From Chryseobacterium luquanense (GTDB lineage Bacteria > Bacteroidota > Bacteroidia > Flavobacteriales > Weeksellaceae): a stretch of 64,000 nt of DNA. The position numbers and the translations under genes are program-made. Positions 7,620 to 14,180 of the stretch are shown here, piece by piece. Numbering within the stretch: position 1 is the first letter of the stretch; every line of letters begins with the position of its first letter. Below the pieces are notes generated by a model, which saw nothing but the letters and a program-made list of their open reading frames with translations, searched no databases and was not told the DNA's origin. The stretch lies in contig NZ_JAOVZV010000014.1 in NCBI RefSeq assembly GCF_026460945.1, positions 62,001 to 126,000 on the forward strand, written 5' to 3'.

Positions 7620-8460
7620 TGTAATTAAACTTCTGCAGGATCAGGAATCTTTGCAGAAAAAAGTTCTGTACAATAAATTGCTTGAGATTTATGGTAAAGA
7701 AGCTACAGCAAAACAAGTCTATCACTACCAATTAGGTTACACACCTGGTAAACTGGAGGGATTGATTTATGATATCAAAAAGATATTCCATATCAAAGAC
7801 AAAGAAATTGTCTTGTACAAAGATGCGGAAGATGATGATGAAGAAATTAATGTCATTGTTGATACCAATCCTGTTTCGCCCGAAAAATTACTGGAGATCC
7901 AAAACCAACATCAGGCAAATGCTGAACTTAAAAAGGAGAATGGTCTTCTTGCTGCATTAAAATTACCTGAGCATCCGGATGTCTTGGAAGGAATGAAATT
8001 CCGTCAGGAATATCCTTTCCTGGATAATGAAAATACACCAATAGAGCTGAAGGCTTTGGTTACTGATAAAATTACAGCTTACAGGCAATATGCCGGTGTT
8101 GTTGGAACTATAATCAGTGCAGAAAACCTTGAGCAATCAGAAGAAAAACTGTACGAATTAGCCAAAGAGGCTTTAGAAGCTTACGAAGTCAATCAGGACA
8201 TTAAGAAAGAACTTGATTTCTACAGAGATTCGGGAAGAATTCTTGGTGAGCATGAAACTCTGAAAGACTTGAAAATGATTCAGGACGTAAACGATATGTC
8301 AGAAGCTGATCTCGTGAAAAATCGTGCTAATGCGATGAAAAATGTAAGTAAAAATAATACTGCAGGTAAAACTACTCTTGCGGAATATTGGAAGAAAAAA
8401 CAGGGCCTTATCGAAGAAAGATTGAAAAAAGAATTCAATCACACGTTTGCAGATAAATAA
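7609..8460 (+). CDS. Phage protein of unknown function, coiled-coil rich (283 aa)
   Basis: Begins inside the preceding membrane-protein gene and its stop overlaps the next start by one base. It starts with a helical segment, followed by an acidic linker near residue 80, and ends with long charged helices rich in K and E. No motif was recognised. It heads the operon leading to the terminase genes, so a role in DNA packaging or early control is possible. Confidence 0.6.
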   Translation: MRNNVIKLLQDQESLQKKVLYNKLLEIYGKEATAKQVYHYQLGYTPGKLEGLIYDIKKIFHIKDKEIVLYKDAEDDDEEINVIVDTNPVSPEKLLEIQNQHQANAELKKENGLLAALKLPEHPDVLEGMKFRQEYPFLDNENTPIELKALVTDKITAYRQYAGVVGTIISAENLEQSEEKLYELAKEALEAYEVNQDIKKELDFYRDSGRILGEHETLKDLKMIQDVNDMSEADLVKNRANAMKNVSKNNTAGKTTLAEYWKKKQGLIEERLKKEFNHTFADK

Positions 8461-9059
8461 TGCTTTTTAATATAAACGATATCGGGGTAAATTCTAATAA
8501 CCAGGAGGCGGAGTCATTTGATTCCGCCTTTACCTCTAAGTTTTTAAATATGCACACCGCAAATGTTGAAAATCTAAAAAGAGATATGGAGCGTTTGCCG
8601 GAAGACGGAGAAGCTTTTTTCCTGCAGTCGATGAAGCAGTTTAATGCTATTACTTTTTTACTGAGAATTGCTGAAGATTATTTTATCGAAGAATTGTATG
8701 CTACTACATACAGCGTATCAATGCGGGTTATTGAAGCACTTCAGGAGCTTCACAATAAAGGTCAGATTGGAAGAATCAATCTTTTGATTTCCGATTCGAT
8801 GAGAAATAGAAATATGAAGGTTTGTGATGCGATTGACAGCTGGGCAAATTCCAACTCCTTGATTTCCGTAATTTATACTTGGAATCACTCAAAATTTACA
8901 CTTTGCAAGACAGAAAATTCTTACTACAACATTGAAGGTTCCGGAAACTGGGGAGATAATGCTTGTTATGAGCAGTATTGTTTTGTGAATTCCCGACAGG
9001 TTTACGAAAAAAGAAAAGAATTGTTCTCTACTTGCAAAGTGGTTTTTCGAATAAATTAA
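8460..9059 (+). CDS. Phospholipase-D-like (PLD superfamily) phage protein (199 aa)
   Basis: The C-terminal half carries a PLD-type active-site pattern: W-N-H-S-K-F near residue 142, and G-S-G-N-W-G about 18 residues later (HxK ... GSxN). The usual Asp/Glu after HxK falls at K-T-E. Only one HKD half-site is present, as in single-domain PLD nucleases that act as dimers. It lies between an unknown gene and the small terminase gene. A nuclease role in packaging or host DNA attack is possible; loss of activity is also possible since the motif is not canonical. Confidence 0.55.
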   Translation: MLFNINDIGVNSNNQEAESFDSAFTSKFLNMHTANVENLKRDMERLPEDGEAFFLQSMKQFNAITFLLRIAEDYFIEELYATTYSVSMRVIEALQELHNKGQIGRINLLISDSMRNRNMKVCDAIDSWANSNSLISVIYTWNHSKFTLCKTENSYYNIEGSGNWGDNACYEQYCFVNSRQVYEKRKELFSTCKVVFRIN

Positions 9060-9070
9060 AACTAATATCC

Positions 9071-9415
9071 ATGAATCTCGAAAACACAAATATTCCAATT
9101 ACTATTTGGTGTGTGCTTTCTCCGGAGCAGCTGTCTCTTGTTGAAGAGCTGGCTTCAGTTGGTAAAGCAGCCAATATTATTGCTGACGCAATAGGGGCAA
9201 ATAAAAGATTGTTTCTTCGGGATTTCAGAACCAAAGGCACTCCGATTTTTGAAAGCTACTACCGTGGTGTAATTCTCGCTCAGGCAGTTGTCCAAAAAAG
9301 CGTTTTGGAAAATGCAAAAAAAGGAAATCTTACTGCAGTGCAGCAGATGAATAAAATCTGGGATGAGCAAAAGCTTGAGGAACTGAAAAACGAAATATTC
9401 AACAATGGCGACTAA
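9071..9415 (+). CDS. Terminase small subunit (TerS-like, 114 aa)
   Basis: The ATG at 9,071 is preferred to an in-frame codon further upstream that lies inside the previous gene. The N-terminal half has a helix-turn-helix pattern (E-L-A-S-V-G-K-A-A-N-I-I-A-D-A-I-G). A helix F-E-S-Y-Y-R-G follows, then a V-x-x-S-V-L-E-N-A-K-K-G-N-L-T-A-V-Q-Q segment that is very typical of small terminase subunits, which recognise packaging sites and form a ring on phage DNA. The large terminase gene lies one gene downstream. Confidence 0.75.
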   Translation: MNLENTNIPITIWCVLSPEQLSLVEELASVGKAANIIADAIGANKRLFLRDFRTKGTPIFESYYRGVILAQAVVQKSVLENAKKGNLTAVQQMNKIWDEQKLEELKNEIFNNGD

Positions 9416-10040
9416 ATACGATTTTGACGATTTTGAATTAGAAGATCTTCTTGAATGGTTGGAATTTGGAGATCCTAAAAACGTACCTCCAAAAGTTGCT
9501 AGTTATATGCTTTTGCTCGAAAAGATTTGGGGCATGTACAAAAGGATGTTTGAATTTCCTAATCTGGAATCTATCATAAAGCACTTGGTAATAGTTGATG
9601 AAATGCAAAGGTTTCAAGCTAAGAAGCTTGTAAATGATGCGCTCACATATTTTGCTTCAGAAAATCAATTATCAAAAAAAACGTGGAAGGAATTAATTGC
9701 TGATAAAATGCTGAAGTCATTTACAGCTGCTATTCGTGTGTCTAAAACCGCCAGAGACTTCAAGGATTCAGTTCTGATTTTAAAAGAAATGGCTGTAGTT
9801 CTTGACTTGGATAAAGAAGAAATCGGAGAAATGGAAGAAGATCTTATGAAGCAAGTTCAGATTCTTACCACAGATATTAGAATGTTTGGTGAGGAACCTG
9901 TTTCTCGTAATGATTTGGCCGCTTTTATCGATGGGCTTCCTGATGTTCCGGAAAAAATCAAAGAGGCTGCTAAAGCTGAAGTAGACCAATTCCCGTTACG
10001 ATTTCTGAATTTTGAAAATAATCCTAGAAATGGCGTCTAA
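9405..10040 (+). CDS. Phage protein between terminase subunits, function unknown (211 aa)
   Basis: Overlaps TerS by 11 bases and the large terminase by 11 bases. The product is acidic at the N-terminus and helical throughout, with no nuclease or ATPase motif. Being locked between the two terminase genes, it is probably a packaging accessory, but no family was recognised. Confidence 0.65.
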   Translation: MATKYDFDDFELEDLLEWLEFGDPKNVPPKVASYMLLLEKIWGMYKRMFEFPNLESIIKHLVIVDEMQRFQAKKLVNDALTYFASENQLSKKTWKELIADKMLKSFTAAIRVSKTARDFKDSVLILKEMAVVLDLDKEEIGEMEEDLMKQVQILTTDIRMFGEEPVSRNDLAAFIDGLPDVPEKIKEAAKAEVDQFPLRFLNFENNPRNGV

Positions 10041-11754
10041 CAGAATTTTTGATAAACCAAACGGATCTTACAATGGAGCTGCAGAATATCAGTATGTAAA
10101 TTCGATAGGTATGGCTGTGGAAGTCATAGATCCTACAAACTTGTATATTGTCGGTGGTCGTGCTACAGGTAAAACAACTCAGATAATTGCCCGTAGATCT
10201 GTTAGGGTAATTAAAGGAATGGCGGGAGCGTATTTTGCCTTTACCGGAGATTATTACACCAATTTATTGTCAAATACTATTCCTTCCATGATTAAAGGTT
10301 GGAACGATATGGGAATGAAGGAAGGTGTTCATTATGTTACAAACGAAAGACCTCCGGCAAGTTTTGCAAAACCTTACAAGAAACCTTTAAGCTATAAGCA
10401 CACGATTTCATGGTATAATGGATGCTTTTTTAAGCTGGCATCAATGGATATAATCTCGTCAATGGCGGGTGATTCCTACCAGCACGCTTTCGGAGATGAA
10501 GTAAAATACCAGGATAAAAATAAATTAGACAAATTACTTCCTGCAGTCCGTGGTGAGAAAATGAGATTTGGTCACAGTCATTATTACCTTGGTAAAACAT
10601 TCACAACGGATATGCCCAATATTCTAAATTCAAATGAATATGATTGGATTTTAGACCAGGAAAAGAATATGGATCCGGAACAAATTAAAACTGTTGTTCA
10701 GGCATCGTTAATTGTTAATGAAATTAGAAAAGCTTTAGTAAAGGCGTATATCAAGAAAGATGAATTAGAATACAATCGTCAAAAAAAATTACTGCATCGA
10801 TGGAATCAGCGCTTAGCAAAAGTTAGAATTAATTCTACGCTTTTCGCGATGGTTTCAACTTTTGCAAATGCTGATATTCTTCAGCTGGATTATTTCAAAG
10901 GTCAGTTGAAAAGTTTAGGTCCTGAGCAATTTAGACCTGCTATTTTAACGATGAAACACGAGATTAAGCAAGGTGAAAAATTTTATCCATACCTAACAGC
11001 CAAAAACTTCTATGATGACGGTCTTTTGTTGGATTTCTGTTATCAGTTTGGTTTTGGTGAGCCTATAGCAATGACTTCAGATGGACTTAAATATATTAAC
11101 AAGCGTCAGAAATTAGAGGGAGGTGCTGATTTTGGAGATATGATTTCTCTGGTTACCGGTCAGGAACAGAATTGGATTCAGAGAATATTAAAAGATTTTC
11201 ACACTTTGGAGCAAAGTGAAACGGTAATAGGAGAGCAGTTCCGGGAGTTTTACAAAAGTCACGGAAATAAAACTTTTGATCTCTATTATGACCGTTCCGG
11301 AAATGCTAATGCTAAAACAAAAAGGGATTGGGCAAATGCTTTAAAGAATGCAATCGAATCAGATAATAAAAAAGTTTCAAGAAATCTTCAATGGAATGTC
11401 AATTTAATGAGCATCGGTCAGCCGACTATTTATCAGGAAGAAGAATTTAATCTTATGAAAATGATGATGAGCGAAACAAATTCAAAACTTCCTAAAATAG
11501 CGATAGATCTCTTCCAGTGTAAGCATCTTAAATCATCAATGGAAGTGGCAAAACAAATCATAAAGCCGGACAGGAATGGAGTCAATAGAATTCACAAAAA
11601 CAAAACTTCTGAAAGTATAGCAATGGAGCGTCGCCCGATGTGGTCCACAAACATGAGTGACGCATTCAAGTATTATATCTGCCGTCCTAAATATATGGCG
11701 GTGATGAAAGATACTTACATTTCAAACAGATCTCATGCACCTACAAGTCATTGA
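10030..11754 (+). CDS. Terminase large subunit (packaging ATPase and nuclease)
   Basis: I take the ATG at 10,030 (574 aa) as the start. Walker A is G-G-R-A-T-G-K-T at residues 42-49. An F-G-D-E segment near residue 152 fits the Walker B region. The C-terminal nuclease-type domain has G-A-D-F-G-D near 365 and Y-Y-D-R-S-G near 418, both with acidic residues suited to metal binding. The enzyme pumps DNA into the head through the portal and cuts it. The size is normal for the family. TerS is two genes upstream. Confidence 0.85.
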   Translation: MASNRIFDKPNGSYNGAAEYQYVNSIGMAVEVIDPTNLYIVGGRATGKTTQIIARRSVRVIKGMAGAYFAFTGDYYTNLLSNTIPSMIKGWNDMGMKEGVHYVTNERPPASFAKPYKKPLSYKHTISWYNGCFFKLASMDIISSMAGDSYQHAFGDEVKYQDKNKLDKLLPAVRGEKMRFGHSHYYLGKTFTTDMPNILNSNEYDWILDQEKNMDPEQIKTVVQASLIVNEIRKALVKAYIKKDELEYNRQKKLLHRWNQRLAKVRINSTLFAMVSTFANADILQLDYFKGQLKSLGPEQFRPAILTMKHEIKQGEKFYPYLTAKNFYDDGLLLDFCYQFGFGEPIAMTSDGLKYINKRQKLEGGADFGDMISLVTGQEQNWIQRILKDFHTLEQSETVIGEQFREFYKSHGNKTFDLYYDRSGNANAKTKRDWANALKNAIESDNKKVSRNLQWNVNLMSIGQPTIYQEEEFNLMKMMMSETNSKLPKIAIDLFQCKHLKSSMEVAKQIIKPDRNGVNRIHKNKTSESIAMERRPMWSTNMSDAFKYYICRPKYMAVMKDTYISNRSHAPTSH

Positions 11755-11771
11755 TTTCAGTATATTTGTTT

Positions 11772-12062
11772 ATGAATTATTGGAGTGTAAAACATAGTCC
11801 GGAAATGTTTGATATTAAACATATTGAATTGGCTAAAAGATTCTTCAGAAGATACCCTTATACAATGGATGATCTTGCAAATGTTGTATTAAGAATGTCA
11901 GATCTGGAAATTACAGAAGATGATAACTATAGAATAATTCAAAATTTCTTTGATATGTGCCTTGCATTGGCTGTCAATCCTTGGAACCATTACAAAAGAA
12001 TCAGTATAGAGATTTATAAAACGCATATTAAACTTAAAAATATTGTTGAAGATGAGGAATAA
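11772..12062 (+). CDS. Small phage protein of unknown function (96 aa)
   Basis: The ATG at 11,772 follows a TATATTTG box by 3 bases, so this gene may have a nearly leaderless promoter inside the end of the terminase unit. The product is a helical protein with many aromatic residues. It overlaps the next gene by 11 bases. No family was recognised. Confidence 0.6.
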   Translation: MNYWSVKHSPEMFDIKHIELAKRFFRRYPYTMDDLANVVLRMSDLEITEDDNYRIIQNFFDMCLALAVNPWNHYKRISIEIYKTHIKLKNIVEDEE

Positions 12063-12306
12063 AAAGCGAATTTCTAAAAGAATTAAAAAGATTGAAAATA
12101 AGAAGTTGTTAAATTTTTATTTTCGATTTGATAAAGCTGCAAAAAATGCTGAATCAGCTACCGTTTCATTTTTAGCATTTGCTAATGGAATGAATATTGT
12201 GATTTCTAAAGTTCAGGATGCGAAAGAAAAATTTATAGGAACAGCAAAATTGTTCTCAGAACATCAAATGGGTATTGAATCCGAAGGAAAGAAAAATTTT
12301 ATTTGA
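12052..12306 (+). CDS. Small basic phage protein (84 aa)
   Basis: The ATG at 12,052 is chosen over the TTG at 12,043. The N-terminus is very basic (K-K-R-I-S-K-R-I-K-K), followed by a helical segment. It could bind DNA or RNA, or be a minor virion protein, but the sequence does not decide. It overlaps the previous gene. Confidence 0.55.
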   Translation: MRNKKRISKRIKKIENKKLLNFYFRFDKAAKNAESATVSFLAFANGMNIVISKVQDAKEKFIGTAKLFSEHQMGIESEGKKNFI

Positions 12307-12314
12307 AAATTAGA

Positions 12315-12470
12315 ATGAGAAATTTTAATGCTCAATTTAAAAAAGCGGTGGGTTCTGGAAAGGCAAAAGATCTTATAAAAGCCGGAAAAATTCTATCAGA
12401 TGTAAATCAAATGATAACAGAAAAATTTTTCCTTCCAAACATCGGCGCAGCCGAAAATTTTAAAAATTAA
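12315..12470 (+). CDS. Very small phage protein (51 aa)
   Basis: An ATG 8 bases after the previous stop opens a 51-codon frame with a basic helical product (M-R-N-F-N-A-Q-F-K-K at the start), ending at TAA 12,470 shortly before a terminator. The spacing, codon use and terminator placement suggest a real gene. Function unknown. Confidence 0.5.
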   Translation: MRNFNAQFKKAVGSGKAKDLIKAGKILSDVNQMITEKFFLPNIGAAENFKN

Positions 12471-12502
12471 GCGTTTGTAAACGGTTAATAATTAGATATA
12501 AA

Positions 12503-12527
12503 AAACGCCCATCATTTGGGCGTTTCT
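12503..12527. terminator. Bidirectional terminator between convergent units
   Basis: Perfect arms AAACGCCCA and TGGGCGTTT with a short loop and T/A flanks on both sides. It separates the plus-strand terminase unit from the minus-strand cargo genes. Confidence 0.8.
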
Positions 12528-12529
12528 CT

Positions 12530-12958
12530 TTATACAATTTCGATTTCTAGTTTTTGATAAACTTGATTTGATAGTGATTTTTTTAATTCGAATAGTAAAG
12601 ATTTTATTTTATCCTGGTGTTTGATATTCTCTTCTATTTTTCTGATTTGCAAATAATGAAGATTTATAATTCTGTTTTCGTGAATTGCCTTTTTCAAAAT
12701 AGGATCGATAATTTTTTTATACTCTTCGAGACTTAGAAAAGGAATCACAGAGCCACGTAAAAAAACACTTAAAATCTTACTTTCATAGATTATATAAAGA
12801 ATTTCAAAATCTACGCTTCTGAAGGTTCTAACCTCCCAACAATTGGGTATTGGCTTTTTCAGTGGTCGCCCTGAATAATTGCCTTTGCTTTGGATATAAA
12901 ATATAGTTTCATTTTCTTCGGGAGGTGTTGTTTTGCCGTTATAAACTTTAATTTTCAT
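12530..12958 (-). CDS. Cargo protein of unknown function, DUF6943-like (142 aa)
   Basis: The N-terminal region has T-T-P-P-E-E-N-E-T-I-F-Y-I and then K-G-N-Y-S-G-R-P-L-K-K-P-I-P-N-C-W, a motif I associate with a small Bacteroidota family (DUF6943, from memory). The C-terminal half is helical and charged. The start overlaps the upstream SymE-like gene by 11 bases, so both are translated from one mRNA. It is the last gene of a three-gene module inserted against the direction of the phage genes. Possible roles are partner or antitoxin of SymE, or an unrelated moron. Confidence 0.55.
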   Translation of the reverse strand: MKIKVYNGKTTPPEENETIFYIQSKGNYSGRPLKKPIPNCWEVRTFRSVDFEILYIIYESKILSVFLRGSVIPFLSLEEYKKIIDPILKKAIHENRIINLHYLQIRKIEENIKHQDKIKSLLFELKKSLSNQVYQKLEIEIV

Positions 12959-13112
12959 AACTAATAATTAACTGATTTGGTTTAATTTCTATTTTCACGT
13001 CTTTGCCAATTTCAAAACCTGCATTTTTAAGCCACTCACCCGAAATATTGATTTTCGGAACTTGCTTTTTTCCCTGCCATAAATAGCAAATTTTTAATTT
13101 TTTAAAATTCAT
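12948..13112 (-). CDS. SymE-like protein, AbrB/MazE fold (54 aa)
   Basis: This is a short reading frame with start ATG at 13,112. Its core, P-K-I-N-I-S-G-E-W-L-K-N-A-G-F-E-I-G-K, followed by alternating hydrophobic residues ending in L-I-I, is the SymE pattern (I-x-x-S-G-x-W-L-x-x-A-G-F-x-x-G). In E. coli SymE is an SOS-induced protein repressed by the antisense RNA SymR. Here it overlaps genes on both sides by 11 bases, so an antisense RNA would need to be encoded within the module. It could be a toxin or a DNA-binding regulator. Confidence 0.65.
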   Translation of the reverse strand: MNFKKLKICYLWQGKKQVPKINISGEWLKNAGFEIGKDVKIEIKPNQLIISYEN

Positions 13113-13311
13113 AATCTGCATAATCTGAAATTTCGGAGGTATTTTGAATGAATAGTTCTGCGATAGCTTCTGCTCTAAAAATTTTATCTGCAGTTTGATT
13201 TTTATAAGAAAAATAATCTACCCAGTTAAAAATTTGGCTGTACCCTTTTACAAACAAAGTTTCTTGTACTTTGGATGATAAATTTGTATTTTTGTGGTCG
13301 ATGATGGTCAT
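13102..13311 (-). CDS. Small protein upstream of SymE, function unknown (69 aa)
   Basis: The ATG at 13,311 begins M-T-I-I-D-H. The product is helical, neutral to acidic at its C-terminus (ends S-D-Y-A-D-Y-E-F), and its stop overlaps the SymE-like start by 11 bases. The order (small acidic protein first, SymE-like second) resembles antitoxin-toxin operons, but no antitoxin family was recognised. Confidence 0.5.
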   Translation of the reverse strand: MTIIDHKNTNLSSKVQETLFVKGYSQIFNWVDYFSYKNQTADKIFRAEAIAELFIQNTSEISDYADYEF

Positions 13312-13330
13312 ATCATTAAAAATTATTTAA

Positions 13331-13366
13331 AAAATAGGCGTAGCGGTCGAGTGCTTCGCCTATTTT
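13331..13366 (-). terminator. Terminator of the 128-aa gene (minus strand)
   Basis: Arms AAAATAGGCG (13,331-13,340) and CGCCTATTTT (13,357-13,366) with an inner AGC/GCT pairing. On the minus strand a T run follows. It separates the 128-aa gene from the SymE module. Confidence 0.75.
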
Positions 13367-13373
13367 ATTTTAG

Positions 13374-13760
13374 TTATACAATAAAATCTAATACTTCTTT
13401 TTCTGATTTATCAACCATTTCAAACAGTTCTGATTGGCATAATTCCAAAATCTTTCCTATAATCGTGGTATTACTGATTTCAAAAGAGACCTGTTCAGCA
13501 TTTTTGATTTTTATAGTCTCTTTTATTCCGTCTCTACCTATTACATAGGCGTTCAATTCGTCAGATTTTTCCTTTAAAAAGTTGTGTTTTTTGCAGATTT
13601 GTGAAAAATTTTCAGCGTTTTTAATGCGTTTTTCAGCGGTCGTCTCAAGATTGATGCTTTTCGCTTCAACTTTTACGGTTTCGATTTTAGTGTTCGCTTT
13701 TTCCTCTGTGGCAGGAGTTACTTTCTTCACTCCGTTCGCCTGATGTGGTAATGTGCTCAT
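13374..13760 (-). CDS. Prophage cargo protein of unknown function (128 aa)
   Basis: The N-terminus is low-complexity and rich in T, E and K. The C-terminal part is helical and ends acidic. The gene has its own promoter-like TATCTTTA box (13,781-13,788, minus strand) with a perfect palindrome directly upstream and its own terminator. It is therefore a single-gene unit under the same operator as the Cro-like gene. It may be an early or lysogenic gene; no domain was recognised. Confidence 0.55.
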   Translation of the reverse strand: MSTLPHQANGVKKVTPATEEKANTKIETVKVEAKSINLETTAEKRIKNAENFSQICKKHNFLKEKSDELNAYVIGRDGIKETIKIKNAEQVSFEISNTTIIGKILELCQSELFEMVDKSEKEVLDFIV

Positions 13761-13791
13761 TTTTAATTATTTATCTACTATAAAGATACGA

Positions 13792-13817
13792 AAAAAGTTC
13801 GTTATAACGAACTTTTT
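13792..13817. promoter_or_regulatory. Palindromic operator-like site (copy 2, perfect)
   Basis: A perfect 26-base palindrome centred at 13,804/13,805 contains the core AGTTCGTTATAACGAACT. Its centre is about 17 bases upstream of the -7-like box of the minus-strand gene at 13,760, the same geometry as at 5,673-5,690. It is a likely binding site for a dimeric phage regulator. Confidence 0.65.
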
Positions 13818-14180
13818 ATATACCTAATATGCACGGAATCAGCTATTTGTAATGATTTTAAATAAGTAGAGTTTAGAAATGCGAATTACCGAAAAAACCA
13901 AATTTTCAAAAATCCAAAATTGTTAAAAAGCTGTAAATCCGCTTTTTAACCTTTTTTGGATTTTTTGAAAATTTGATACACTCTTTCAGAGCCCGACCCG
14001 CTCCATAACGTAAAAGGGTTTCGCCCGCCCGTCATGCGTTCGGATATATGGCAAAAGCCCACCAATAGGACGTTTGCGCAAAATTTGCGCATTTCCATAT
14101 TTTAAGGTCTTCGACCTCTTGTGGATGCGTCACAATTGTTGCCACTTGCCTTCGGCAAATTTGCACAAACTAATAATCCA
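13818..14180. other. Gene-free structured region upstream of the tape measure gene
   Basis: No convincing gene is present. An imperfect inverted repeat has arms 13,899-13,931 and 13,941-13,975 with a 9-base loop; the inner 10 bp (GTTAAAAAGC/GCTTTTTAAC) are perfect. From about 13,985 the sequence turns G+C richer, with several small hairpins: TTTGCGCAAA, AGGTC-TTC-GACCT near 14,103, and TTGCC-TTC-GGCAA near 14,147. A TTG plus 17 bases plus CAAATTTG (about 14,136-14,163) could be the promoter of the tape measure unit. Confidence 0.55.

Noticed and set aside
14121..14180. GTG at 14,121 as the tape measure start
   Set aside because: It would add 20 residues translated from the G+C-shifted hairpin region; the ATG at 14,181 gives a normal start.
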